A DNA stretch of 16,174 bases, from the NCBI GenBank assembly GCA_025451425.1, contig JANWKK010000220.1:1-16174 (forward strand), read 5' to 3'. Below the pieces are notes generated by a model that was not told the DNA's origin, searched no databases, and was given only the letters and a program-made list of their open reading frames with translations. The DNA is from Gemmatimonadaceae bacterium (lineage in GTDB: Bacteria; Gemmatimonadota; Gemmatimonadetes; Gemmatimonadales; Gemmatimonadaceae). Below, one piece after another: positions 6,793-13,776 of this stretch. The position numbers were made by a program, and so were the translations under genes. Positions within the stretch are counted from its first letter, which is position 1; the number at the start of each line of letters is the position of its first letter.

Positions 6793-7524
6793 TTACTGCG
6801 CAGGATCGACCGAAACCCCAACGCGCATTCCGCCGAACGGGCCGGGCCTGGCAAGAAAGTGCGCATAACGACCATTGTGCGCGATTCGCCAACTGTGCAG
6901 CAGCGCCACGCCACCATAGATCGCGGTGATAGAGGTCTTCGAGAGCGTGGACGTTCGAGCCATGAAGTCGACGTCCGACACACTGCCGGTGCGTCCTATG
7001 GTCACGTAAAACAGCGACGTCGCGATACCACCGGCGAGCACTCCGCGTTCGAACCCACCGGCCGTACTCCCCGGATGATGCGGCGTATCGAGAATGGCCT
7101 CATCCAGGACGGATTGCACCGTGAGTCCTGCCGATGAGAACACGAACTGCTTGCCCGGCTCCAGGTTGGCGTCGATTCCAGAGTAGATGGTAGGTCGCCC
7201 TTCGTTGAACCCAAAGCTCGGACGCCCGCCGACGACATACGCCGCGAGGATGTGTCCGCCCTCGTGCGCCAGAATGCTCGACGCGAAACCGCCGCCGAAC
7301 AATTGCCACCAGTGACCGCCTCCTGAGCGCGTGATGCTGACAGTCGTGTCGCCTGTCTCGCGGAGTCTCTGCGCCCTCAACGGACTCGTGCCCACGGTGG
7401 CGAGCAGGGCGACCAAGGCCAGGACCTGGCCGCCACGAGGCCGCCCGCTCGATTGCAGATGGCCGACTCGCCACGGAGTCTGTAGAATCTTTGGCGTTCC
7501 GTCCTCAGGACTGATTTGCTCCAT
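6793..7524 (-). CDS. Exported/membrane protein with HEGGH metalloprotease-like motif
   Basis: A 243-residue protein. A hydrophobic export segment VLALVALLATVGTSPLRAQ ends in a likely signal-peptidase site. Then FASSILAHEGGHILAAYVVGG (H87, E88, H91) gives an HExxH zinc-binding signature embedded in hydrophobic sequence, followed by PSFGFNEG. This recalls the M50 site-2 protease opening (HE-GH-x-x-A then an FG-x-G element), but I find no second LDG motif and the protein is short. Further hydrophobic stretches (FERGVLAGGIATSLFYVTIG, SITAIYGGVALLHSW) suggest membrane embedding. ATG 7524 is used (TTG at 7533 is an alternative); the n-region is then about 30 residues, long for a signal peptide. The start codon overlaps that of the divergent dehydratase gene, and the stop is 9 bases from the convergent membrane gene. 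Function unknown. Confidence 0.65.
   Translation of the reverse strand: MEQISPEDGTPKILQTPWRVGHLQSSGRPRGGQVLALVALLATVGTSPLRAQRLRETGDTTVSITRSGGGHWWQLFGGGFASSILAHEGGHILAAYVVGGRPSFGFNEGRPTIYSGIDANLEPGKQFVFSSAGLTVQSVLDEAILDTPHHPGSTAGGFERGVLAGGIATSLFYVTIGRTGSVSDVDFMARTSTLSKTSITAIYGGVALLHSWRIAHNGRYAHFLARPGPFGGMRVGVSVDPAQ
7483..7488 (+). promoter_or_regulatory. Candidate -10 element for the pterin dehydratase gene
   Basis: TAGAAT matches the TATAAT consensus at five of six positions and ends 34 bases before the ATG at 7523. No good -35 is visible at 16-18 bases. It lies inside the coding part of the divergent HEGGH gene, as it must since the two start codons overlap. AGGA at 7507-7510 is a possible ribosome site, 12 bases from the ATG. 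Confidence 0.3.
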
Positions 7525-7813
7525 GCGTACCAAACTCTCTGATCTCGAGATTCAGCGTGCCCTCGGTAAGCTCGCCGGCTGGGCACGTCGCGGTGACACT
7601 CTTACAAAGACGTATACCTTCGGATCGTTCGCCGACGGCATCGCTTTCGTGAATCGCGTCGCCAAAGCTGCGGACGCGAAGAATCATCATCCCGATATCG
7701 ACATCCGATACACTAAGATCACGTGTATTCTGTCGACTCATGACGCGGGCGGCATTACGGAGGCCGACCTCAAGCTGGCCGAGGACATAGAGAAAGCGGC
7801 GACGAAGTCATAG
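7523..7813 (+). CDS. phhB: Pterin-4a-carbinolamine dehydratase
   Basis: A 96-residue protein of the usual length for this family. It dehydrates 4a-hydroxytetrahydrobiopterin, which regenerates the pterin cofactor of aromatic amino acid hydroxylases, and members also act in tetrahydrofolate or molybdopterin side reactions. The sequence begins LSDLEIQRALGKLAGW, continues FADGIAFVNRVAKAADAKNHHPDIDIRY and ends with STHDAGGITEADLKLAEDIE. HHP (55-57) and H73 in THDAGG are the conserved active-site elements. The start at MRTKLSD matches where the family begins; the open frame continues upstream but there it is antisense to the HEGGH gene. No hydroxylase gene lies nearby, so the physiological substrate is open. 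The stop overlaps the convergent PIG-L gene by 6 bases. Confidence 0.93.
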   Translation: MRTKLSDLEIQRALGKLAGWARRGDTLTKTYTFGSFADGIAFVNRVAKAADAKNHHPDIDIRYTKITCILSTHDAGGITEADLKLAEDIEKAATKS

Positions 7814-8542
7814 ACCGTCGAACAAGCTCTCCGTCACCACTCGCGGCTGTTGCACTCCCGCGGCCAGCGCGAATCGTTCGACCGGGGTCATCGCGAGCTC
7901 CTCGAAGCGAGGCAAGTGTTGTCGCTGCGTACCGTGCGCAAAGAACGCGGCGCGCTTGGTGTCGAGATAAGCGGACACGTCGACGCAGCACGTAGCCGTA
8001 GCGCTCACACTCAGCGTGGCGAGCGCCGCGCCTGGCGCGGGAGGCTGCCACGCGCAGTAATACAGTCGCGACGGAGTGTGAGGCTCGACCTCGCGGAGCT
8101 GCGCCGCGTACTCAGTCGGAAGCGCAGCGAGAAAAAACGCCGCCGTCGCCGCGCGTGAGATAGCGCGATGATCACGATGCTGTGTTGGCGCGCCCTCTGG
8201 TCCGAAGGTGAGCACGACGTCCGGTCGGTAGCGCCGCACAAAGAAAACGATCTCGCCAACAAGCCGATCGGGATCGACTTCGCGCAAGACGCCGTCGCCG
8301 TGTCCCGGAGTGGAGAGCGAGGCGATCCCGAGTATGCGCGCGGCGGCAGCAAGCTCGCCACGCCGCCGCGCGCCGAGCTCTGCGCGCGAAGAAACGGGGA
8401 TGCCGGAATTCTTGCCGGCATCCCCGTCAGTGGCGCAGAAAAGATCGATCTGTGTTTCAGCGGCGGCGAGCTTGGCGATCGTTCCGCCAGACGCAAACGT
8501 CTCGTCGTCCGGATGTGCAAATACGCAGCCGAGTCGACGCAC
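7808..8542 (-). CDS. PIG-L / LmbE family zinc deacetylase
   Basis: A 244-residue protein. The N-terminal AHPDDE (9-14) and the later QHRDHRA (H125) supply the His-Asp-His zinc site of the PIG-L/LmbE superfamily. It also has FASGGTIA, a GD-G-KN loop and SRAELGARRRGELAAAARILG, the helix typical of this family. Members remove acetyl groups from N-acetylglucosamine-linked substrates such as GPI precursors, mycothiol or bacillithiol precursors and antibiotics; the substrate here cannot be told from the sequence. GTG 8542 is the start because the conserved strand follows directly; GGCGG upstream is a weak ribosome site. It lies 20 bases after the Bax-inhibitor gene, so the two are probably cotranscribed. 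A CCTAACG word sits in the short gap, 9 bases before the GTG. Confidence 0.9.
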   Translation of the reverse strand: MRRLGCVFAHPDDETFASGGTIAKLAAAETQIDLFCATDGDAGKNSGIPVSSRAELGARRRGELAAAARILGIASLSTPGHGDGVLREVDPDRLVGEIVFFVRRYRPDVVLTFGPEGAPTQHRDHRAISRAATAAFFLAALPTEYAAQLREVEPHTPSRLYYCAWQPPAPGAALATLSVSATATCCVDVSAYLDTKRAAFFAHGTQRQHLPRFEELAMTPVERFALAAGVQQPRVVTESLFDGL

Positions 8543-8562
8543 GTTGGCCGCCGTTAGGCCCG

Positions 8563-9255
8563 CTAGTTACGACGGTTGCCTCCCGTCAGCAATTGCACCA
8601 CCGCGAGAAAGATGTTCAGCAGGTCGAGGTAGATCTGCACGGCGGCGGGTACATAGTCGTCTTCGCCGTACGCTCCCGACCGCACGATGCGCCATGTGTC
8701 GAATACGAGCAGCCCGCCGAATACGAAGATCGTTCCAGCGGCGATCCAGAGTGACGCCGTGGTATTGCGGAAGAACATGTTCAGGAGCGCTGTCGCGATC
8801 AGCACCCAAAGTCCGATCGTAAAGAATCCGCCCCACGCGCTGAAGTCACGGCGACTGAAGACAGCATACAACGAGAGCACGCCAAAGGTGGTCAGGGTGA
8901 GAAGCCCTGCCTGACCGAGCACGCCGGGCTGCATGCGCTCGTAGAACACGAGCAGGGGCGAGATCCAGATACCTTCAACGAAGGTGAAGAGAAAGGTGAA
9001 GCCGAGATTCTGCGGGAAAGTCCGATGATTCCGCAACGCCATCCAGAGTGGCAGGAGCGTGCCGAGAAATGTGATGAATGGATGCTGCCACACCGCGGTG
9101 ATGAGCCGTGGCTGCGTGACGGCGAAGCCCGCGCCGAGCATCGTGACGATGATGCTCGCGAACACGAGCGCGTACGTGCGCCGTACGAGCGTCGCCCGCT
9201 CTACTCCACTGCGAACGGGAAGCGCTCTGACCGCAGGATTATACGAGAAGCCCAT
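8563..9255 (-). CDS. Bax inhibitor-1 / YccA family membrane protein
   Basis: A 230-residue, seven-helix inner-membrane protein. The N-terminal cytoplasmic segment reaches ATLVRRTYALVFASIIVTMLG. Helices follow, with FVEGIWISPLLVFYE in the middle, and the end FVFGGLLVFDTWRIV plus EDDYVPAAVQIYLDLLNIFLAVVQLL is the family signature with the two conserved acidic sites near the last helices. Bacterial members are pH-sensitive calcium-leak channels or modulators of the membrane protease FtsH; which applies here is unknown. ATG 9255 is used. It is the first gene of a likely two-gene unit with the PIG-L deacetylase and has its own candidate -10 upstream. Confidence 0.92.
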   Translation of the reverse strand: MGFSYNPAVRALPVRSGVERATLVRRTYALVFASIIVTMLGAGFAVTQPRLITAVWQHPFITFLGTLLPLWMALRNHRTFPQNLGFTFLFTFVEGIWISPLLVFYERMQPGVLGQAGLLTLTTFGVLSLYAVFSRRDFSAWGGFFTIGLWVLIATALLNMFFRNTTASLWIAAGTIFVFGGLLVFDTWRIVRSGAYGEDDYVPAAVQIYLDLLNIFLAVVQLLTGGNRRN

Positions 9256-9288
9256 GACGAGCTCAGACTCCGTTGGAGATTCGACGGG

Positions 9289-9296
9289 AATATATA
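9289..9296 (-). promoter_or_regulatory. Candidate -10 element for the Bax-inhibitor gene
   Basis: The minus strand reads TATATATT here; TATATT (9289-9294) matches the -10 consensus at five of six positions, 33 bases before the ATG at 9255. A convincing -35 is not visible. It lies in the 75-base gap after the last DUF4097 gene, so the BI-1/PIG-L pair may be transcribed independently of the upstream cluster. Confidence 0.35.
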
Positions 9297-9330
9297 CCCA
9301 GGACGGACCCCAAAGAGCCGTAGCCCTTCG

Positions 9331-10191
9331 TCAACGTCGTTGACTGTGATCGCGTCCAGCACTCGCGGGCGCCGGTTGGGCCTCTTCCTGCTTCAGTAAC
9401 GAGACGTCGCCATTAACCGTTCGCAACAGCACTTCCCGCGACGAGTTGCCAATCTGCCCGCGAATCCGGTTCCGCCTCGAGTTTTCTTCCGCGTTGATCG
9501 GAAAGTCGCTTCTCGCCCTGCCATTCACCGTACTCAACTGAACAGAACCGTCGAGATCTGCGGGAAGCACAGCCGTGGTGCTGCCGTTGACATTCTCGAG
9601 AATGACTTTGTCTCCTGGCGCGAGCGAGTCCAGCGCGACCTGGATGCTTCCATTCGTTCCCTTTGCTTCGACCGGCCCGGCGGATTTTTCGATCTGGATC
9701 GACCCATTCACCGTCCGCGCGATGATTCCGCTCGTGGCGCCGTTCATCGAAATCGAGCCATTCAGCGTGCGTGCGTCGACCTTCACGCCGGGCGGCAACG
9801 ACACGCGCAACGTCGCCTCGGCGTTGGTCGAGCGATGTTTGAAAAGACTGAACATGTCGAGCCATGAGTCATCCGACCCATGGAAGCCATCGCTGTGCTC
9901 GTTGCAGTCTCCTCTCGAAGCCCACATCGCGCACACGTACACATCGCCGCCGTCCTGACTCCACGCGAAGCGAACCGGGTCCTTTCGTCCAACCCAATGC
10001 GTCGAACCGGCAATGCGCGCGGAGCGCCCATCAGAAGGCACGACGTCGATTCGACCGGAGCGGGTGCGTAGGTGTATCGTGCTGCCTGGCGGGACTTCCT
10101 GCTCCCATCGAAATGCATCCTGCGAGTCGTGCGCGCGTCGTCCGCAAGCGGCCGCGCTGAGCAGGATGAGCAGCAACAAAGATCGTCGCAT
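9331..10191 (-). CDS. DUF4097 beta-solenoid protein, probable lipoprotein (paralogue A)
   Basis: A 286-residue secreted protein. The signal peptide LLLLILLSAAAC ends at C16, a plausible lipobox cysteine although the preceding AAA is not ideal. The mature protein has an N-terminal beta domain, then VYVCAMWASRGDC followed by the acidic/His loop NEHSDGFHGSDD, then six short coils marked by x-NG (LNGS, VNGS, TNGS, VNGS, VNGR, VNGD), and the C-cap RSDFPI with a basic loop before the last coil. DUF4097 repeats form right-handed beta-solenoids, and a Gram-positive member (LiaX) takes part in envelope-stress sensing. GAGG 7 bases before ATG 10191 supports the start. A terminator-like hairpin separates it from paralogue B, so it may have its own promoter; the last four genes could still be read through. 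Function here is inferred only. Confidence 0.82.
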   Translation of the reverse strand: MRRSLLLLILLSAAACGRRAHDSQDAFRWEQEVPPGSTIHLRTRSGRIDVVPSDGRSARIAGSTHWVGRKDPVRFAWSQDGGDVYVCAMWASRGDCNEHSDGFHGSDDSWLDMFSLFKHRSTNAEATLRVSLPPGVKVDARTLNGSISMNGATSGIIARTVNGSIQIEKSAGPVEAKGTNGSIQVALDSLAPGDKVILENVNGSTTAVLPADLDGSVQLSTVNGRARSDFPINAEENSRRNRIRGQIGNSSREVLLRTVNGDVSLLKQEEAQPAPASAGRDHSQRR

Positions 10192-10210
10192 CGTAGCCTC
10201 GAGGTTCCCC

Positions 10211-10238
10211 GGCCTAGGCCCTAGCCCTTGGGCCCAGG
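10211..10238. repeat. Four degenerate heptamers, intergenic
   Basis: GGCCTAG, GCCCTAG, CCCTTGG and GCCCAGG follow each other in phase, and the array contains the palindrome GGCCTAGGCC (10211-10220). It resembles the heptamer arrays inside dnaE2 and imuA in period and inverted character, but is shorter and more diverged, so membership of the same class is tentative. It lies directly upstream of paralogue A. Confidence 0.4.
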
Positions 10239-10247
10239 AACTTAAAC

Positions 10248-10281
10248 CGGGCGCACCTCGCCATACGGCGAAGCGCGCCCG
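10248..10281 (-). terminator. Terminator-like two-part hairpin between DUF4097 genes
   Basis: CGGGCGC (10248-10254) pairs perfectly with GCGCCCG (10275-10281). Inside a symmetric 3x3 loop, TCGCC (10258-10262) pairs with GGCGA (10267-10271) around the tetraloop ATAC. Read on the minus strand, the hairpin comes 24 bases after the stop of paralogue B and is followed by GTTTAAGTT, a short T-rich stretch. It fits a weak intrinsic terminator or a processing/stabilising hairpin. Confidence 0.6.
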
Positions 10282-10305
10282 TGAGATTCCAGCGCGACTT
10301 GTTAC

Positions 10306-11100
10306 TCAGCCTCGCCGGCGCAGTTCGACATTCCCATTGACCGTCGAAAGTCGGATCCGTCGGCCACCCTGTCCCAGACGCGCTCGGAGATGGCGCGGAT
10401 CCAATCGACCATTGATGGTGACGGGATAGTCAGTCTGAAAGCGGCCGTTCACCGTGCTCAACTCGATGTCGGCATCCAGCTCACCAGTGAATTCGGCGAC
10501 CACCGATCCGTTCACCGTCGAGAAGTTGAGATCTTCGTCATTATCGAAACGGCCCATCCGAGCCGTGACGCTGCCATTTACCGTCGAGGCGGTTACGGGC
10601 CCGCCAGACGACGTGGCTTCGACCTCGCCATTCACCGTCGACGCTTCGACCTCGGACGTCGCCCCTTCGACGCTCACCGCGCCGTTCACGCTCGAGACGC
10701 CCACTTTCACGCCGCGCGGTACCATCACCCGGAACTGCACGCTCACGTCGTTGTTCCGCACATCGTGCGACTCGTTTCCCCCGCGCTGGTCGCAGTCGGT
10801 GCGGTCGTTCCAGATCGCGCAGATCACGACGTCCTCGTCGTTCGCGCCGTACTTGCGCACCTCGAAGCGGACCGATTGCGGGTCGCTGCGGCGCCACTGC
10901 TTCGTCGCCGTCACTTCCACGCGATCGGTATTGGATGCCGTCACCGTGATCTCACCGCTGAGATTGCGGACGCGAATCCAGTGGCCGGAAGATATTCTGC
11001 CTGCCCACGTGAACGCGTTCTGCTCCGTTTGGCGCTGCGCGCCCAGCGGAGCCGCGCCGATCACGGAAAGGCTCAAAAGAACGAGTACGCTGCGTCGCAT
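10306..11100 (-). CDS. DUF4097 beta-solenoid secreted protein (paralogue B)
   Basis: A 264-residue protein. The signal peptide VLVLLSLSVIGAAPLGAQ is followed by an N-terminal beta domain (WIRVRNLSGEITVTAS), the Cys pair ICAIWNDRTDC with an acidic loop, and six VNG coils spaced 18-22 residues apart (the last 37), such as ASTVNGSVTA. The C-cap is QTDYPV, then a basic loop RHLRARLGQGG and a closing TVNGNVELRRRG. The only cysteines in the protein are the pair, which suggests a disulfide in the periplasm. GAGGG 7 bases before ATG 11100 is a good ribosome site; it is joined to the word CCTAACG (11111-11117) in the 20-base gap after paralogue C. It probably belongs to the same transcript as paralogues C and D and ends at the hairpin downstream. 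Confidence 0.85.
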   Translation of the reverse strand: MRRSVLVLLSLSVIGAAPLGAQRQTEQNAFTWAGRISSGHWIRVRNLSGEITVTASNTDRVEVTATKQWRRSDPQSVRFEVRKYGANDEDVVICAIWNDRTDCDQRGGNESHDVRNNDVSVQFRVMVPRGVKVGVSSVNGAVSVEGATSEVEASTVNGEVEATSSGGPVTASTVNGSVTARMGRFDNDEDLNFSTVNGSVVAEFTGELDADIELSTVNGRFQTDYPVTINGRLDPRHLRARLGQGGRRIRLSTVNGNVELRRRG

Positions 11101-11120
11101 GTGAATCCCTCGTTAGGTAC

Positions 11121-11921
11121 TCAATCTCGTGTCATTCGCAGCCGAACGTCACCACTCACCGTAGTGAGACTCAATTCCCGTCCGCCGCGTCCGATCCTTG
11201 CCTCGATGCGCCGCCGGCTTGCGCGACTGCCGCCGCCGAGCGTCATCTGAAATTCGGAATCCAGCTGTCCACTCACGCTGCTCATCGACAGATCGGCGTC
11301 AAGATTCCGTGGCAGTTCCAGCTTCACGTCGCCGCTCACTGACCTGAATGATAACGGACCGCTTCCAGACAGCGACTCGATAGACGCGCTGATCCCGCCA
11401 CTCACCGAGTGCGCTTCGATCGACGTCGCGCGGAGCCGCTCGAGGCGAATGTCGCCGCTCACGGCCCCGGCGCGCACGTCGCCCGGCGCGCCGACGACAT
11501 CGACATTGCCGCTCACCGAGTTGGCGTCGATCGCGGCGTTGGATGGCAGCCTGATCTCCAGGTCCAAGCTCGCGTTGCCCCAGTTGTCATCGTCGTCGTC
11601 GTGACGGTGAGAACCGCGGCCGTCGCACTCGTCATCGGAATTCAGCCGTATTACACACACCATCAGCCCGTCCGACGTTTCCGATACGTCGGCCGTTAAT
11701 CGGCTTGCCGTGCGACCGCTGCCGCGACGAATGCCGACGATCTCCACTCGACCCGAGGACGAGGGCGTGACGCTGACGTTCCCGTTGATGTTCCGGACGT
11801 GTACCGTTTGGCCGGCGGAAAGCCGCCTCTCCCAGTGCAAATCACCATCACGATCTTGGGCACCCGCGACGAGCGGGAGGGCGAACAGCAGTGGCAGGAC
11901 GACCGCAGGAGCGTAGCGCAT
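11121..11921 (-). CDS. DUF4097 beta-solenoid secreted protein (paralogue C)
   Basis: A 266-residue protein. The signal peptide PAVVLPLLFALPLVAGAQ leads to VHVRNINGNVSVTPSSSGRVEI, the pair VCVIRLNSDDEC, and a strongly acidic/His loop SHRHDDDDDNW. Then come six coils marked by VSG (SVSGNV, AVSGDI, SVSGGI, SVSGDV, SVSGQL, TVSGDV), the C-cap DSEFQM, and a basic loop RRRIEARIGRGG before the last coil. The SHRHDDDDD loop could bind metal or a cationic ligand; this is inference. ATG 11921 is used; no ribosome site is evident, and CCTAACG (11933-11939) lies 11 bases before it. It sits 56 bases after paralogue D and 20 bases before paralogue B, in one direction. Confidence 0.85.
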   Translation of the reverse strand: MRYAPAVVLPLLFALPLVAGAQDRDGDLHWERRLSAGQTVHVRNINGNVSVTPSSSGRVEIVGIRRGSGRTASRLTADVSETSDGLMVCVIRLNSDDECDGRGSHRHDDDDDNWGNASLDLEIRLPSNAAIDANSVSGNVDVVGAPGDVRAGAVSGDIRLERLRATSIEAHSVSGGISASIESLSGSGPLSFRSVSGDVKLELPRNLDADLSMSSVSGQLDSEFQMTLGGGSRASRRRIEARIGRGGRELSLTTVSGDVRLRMTRD

Positions 11922-11977
11922 AGACGGATTAGCGTTAGGTTGGCCGCAGATCGTGGGGGCGAATAGCTGATTTCGGG

Positions 11978-12934
11978 TTATTGGTCACGGCGCGACGATC
12001 CGCGTGAGCCGATCGTTATGTCGCCCGAGAAAGTTTCAGCCGAGATGCGAGCAGCGCCGTTCCCGATTTCGAAGGTGAATCGCTTCGCCTGACCAGTCCC
12101 GATGCCGTGCTCGCCGGGCCTGAGCGTGATCGGGAAGTCGCTGTCGAGCGTTCCACTCCACGTCGACACGGAGAGCTGGGCACTCGTGTTCGACGGGATG
12201 TTGAGCTTTATGTCACCCGAGTGCGCGCTCAGCTCGTACCGGCCTGATGGATCGATGCTTCCCTCGTAAACGAGATCTCCACTCGTGGTGTGCGATCGCA
12301 CTGAGCGGGCGGCGGCACCATGCAGCTCGATGCTGCCGCTCACGGTCTCACCCTCGAAGTCACCCTTGAAGTCGCTGACGCGGATGTCGCCACTCACGGA
12401 CTTGATCTGCACGTCGCCGTTGATGCCCCGTGCTTCGATGTCGCCGGAGAGCGTGCCGATATCGAGTCGGCTCGCCACGTCCGCGATCTTGATGTCGCCA
12501 CTCTGGGACCGCGCATCGACTTCACCCTGCGTTCCCGAGATGGCGATGTCTCCGCTTTGCGCCCGCGCTACGATGCGCACGCCGATTGGCACCGTGACCT
12601 CGAAACGCGTGTCGCCGCCGCCTCCATATCGGTTCGAGAGGTCGAGGCTGACCCGCGACGAGCTCGCGTCGAGACGCACACCGCCGCTCTCGCTCGTTGC
12701 GTGAATCCGAATCTGATCGCGCGACCAGGCGGTCACGATGATGTCGCCGGTGCCGAGCGTGAGTGACACGAGCCCGCGGCGGTCGAAGTCGAAGCTGGTG
12801 TCGATGCTCGAGCGATAATCGCGGTCAGAGTCACGCCGCCGTTGCGCGCTGGCGACGCTCGTGGACAGCACGAGAAGCGGCAGCACCAACGCCAGGCTGG
12901 ACAGAAGAATCGATCGGGGACGGGAGTTTATCAT
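11978..12934 (-). CDS. DUF4097 beta-solenoid secreted protein (paralogue D, sigma-proximal, ten coils)
   Basis: A 318-residue protein. The signal peptide ILLSSLALVLPLLVLSTSVASAQ is followed by an Arg/Asp-rich linker and about ten coils marked by SGD or similar (QSGDI twice, LSGDI, INGDV, VSGDI, VSGSI, TSGDL, HSGDI, WSGTL, FSGDI). The C-cap is DSDFPI and the last coil ends ISAETFSGDITIG. It has four more coils than the other three paralogues and contains no cysteine at all, lacking their Cys-pair and acidic loop. I chose ATG 12934, 11 bases after the anti-sigma stop, because a signal peptide starts there; the frame is open to 13066 but that part overlaps the anti-sigma gene. Position next to the anti-sigma gene makes it the best candidate for a partner of the sensor; this is inference. 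Confidence 0.85.
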   Translation of the reverse strand: MINSRPRSILLSSLALVLPLLVLSTSVASAQRRRDSDRDYRSSIDTSFDFDRRGLVSLTLGTGDIIVTAWSRDQIRIHATSESGGVRLDASSSRVSLDLSNRYGGGGDTRFEVTVPIGVRIVARAQSGDIAISGTQGEVDARSQSGDIKIADVASRLDIGTLSGDIEARGINGDVQIKSVSGDIRVSDFKGDFEGETVSGSIELHGAAARSVRSHTTSGDLVYEGSIDPSGRYELSAHSGDIKLNIPSNTSAQLSVSTWSGTLDSDFPITLRPGEHGIGTGQAKRFTFEIGNGAARISAETFSGDITIGSRGSSRRDQ

Positions 12935-12945
12935 TTTCTCAAGTA

Positions 12946-13776
12946 TCAGCTGCGGGCCGGCAACATGGTCGCCGTTCGCAACAGCTCGACCTTCGTCTCG
13001 AGTGCACTGTTGAGTGATTCCATCAGGAAGCGACTGGCTGGGTCCTTCGCTAATGCCAACCGGCACTGGGCAATCGCATCGTCGATGACCTTCAAATTCC
13101 GCTCGATCACGCTGATCGTCACGGGATCGAGCTGCGACCGCCGCTGGTTCACGATGGTGCGCAACCGTGCGATCTCGCTCGAATACACCTGCTCGGCACT
13201 TGGTTTCTTGCTCGTGTTCTTCACTGTTACGATCTGGGCGCCACCAGGAGTTGTGGCCACGCCCGACGTCGCCGCTCGCAGACCGCTGTCGGGTAGAGCG
13301 GCGACGCTCGCTTCGGGCCGGGGCTCGGTTCTGTCCATTGACGATCCACTCGAATCGAGACGTGAACTCGATGTCTTCGCGAGACTTACCGCGGAATCAG
13401 TCGAGCCGTGGCGAACGGTGACCAGGTAAGTCGCTGTCGACGTGATGGCAACCAACAGCATCGCAGCCGCGGCTGCGCCTGCCCAGCGCGACCATCGCGT
13501 CCTGAGCCGCGAGCGATCACCGTCGCCAACGCGCAACGGAATGACGGGCGCGTCGATTCGCTGCGAGATGCCCTGCCATAGGTCGTGCGTCGGCGCGAGC
13601 ATCGGGAGGTTGGATGCATCGATGCGAAGCTTGCGCAGATCGGCGAGCATCGGGCCGCAGTCGCCGCACGACAGCGCATGCGACTCCAGGGCCGCACGCG
13701 TGGTCTCGTCGATATCCCGCTCCAGTAAATCGGCGAGACGCTCCACGAACTCTTCGCAGTGTCCGTTGCTCGTCAT
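12946..13776 (-). CDS. Transmembrane zinc-finger anti-sigma factor with periplasmic helical domain
   Basis: A 276-residue protein. The N-terminal anti-sigma domain carries a zinc motif C7 ... H33-x3-C37-x2-C40 (HALSCGDC), as in ZAS-type anti-sigma factors that hold an ECF sigma at the membrane. One membrane helix follows at about 99-121 (WAGAAAAAMLLVAITSTATYLV). The outer part has a Ser/Thr/Pro linker and then a helical, heptad-like domain (about 192-276: QVYSSEIARLRTIVNQRRSQL, IERNLKVIDDAIAQCRLALAK). This outer domain is a likely sensor or protein-contact site. ATG 13776 overlaps the sigma stop by four bases (ATGA), the usual arrangement for 1:1 synthesis. Release of the sigma by proteolysis or redox change of the zinc site are both known for the family; neither is shown here. 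Confidence 0.88.
   Translation of the reverse strand: MTSNGHCEEFVERLADLLERDIDETTRAALESHALSCGDCGPMLADLRKLRIDASNLPMLAPTHDLWQGISQRIDAPVIPLRVGDGDRSRLRTRWSRWAGAAAAAMLLVAITSTATYLVTVRHGSTDSAVSLAKTSSSRLDSSGSSMDRTEPRPEASVAALPDSGLRAATSGVATTPGGAQIVTVKNTSKKPSAEQVYSSEIARLRTIVNQRRSQLDPVTISVIERNLKVIDDAIAQCRLALAKDPASRFLMESLNSALETKVELLRTATMLPARS

Noticed and set aside
10390..11250. 286-codon plus-strand open frame opposite DUF4097 paralogue B
   Set aside because: Its His/Arg/Ala repeats are the mirror of the solenoid repeat codons on the minus strand, not an independent protein.
9500..12780. DNA-level repeats such as CCATTCACCGT / GCCGCTCACC on the plus strand, considered as a CRISPR or minisatellite
   Set aside because: They are degenerate, unevenly spaced and in frame with the TVNG/SVSG solenoid coils, so protein repetition explains them.
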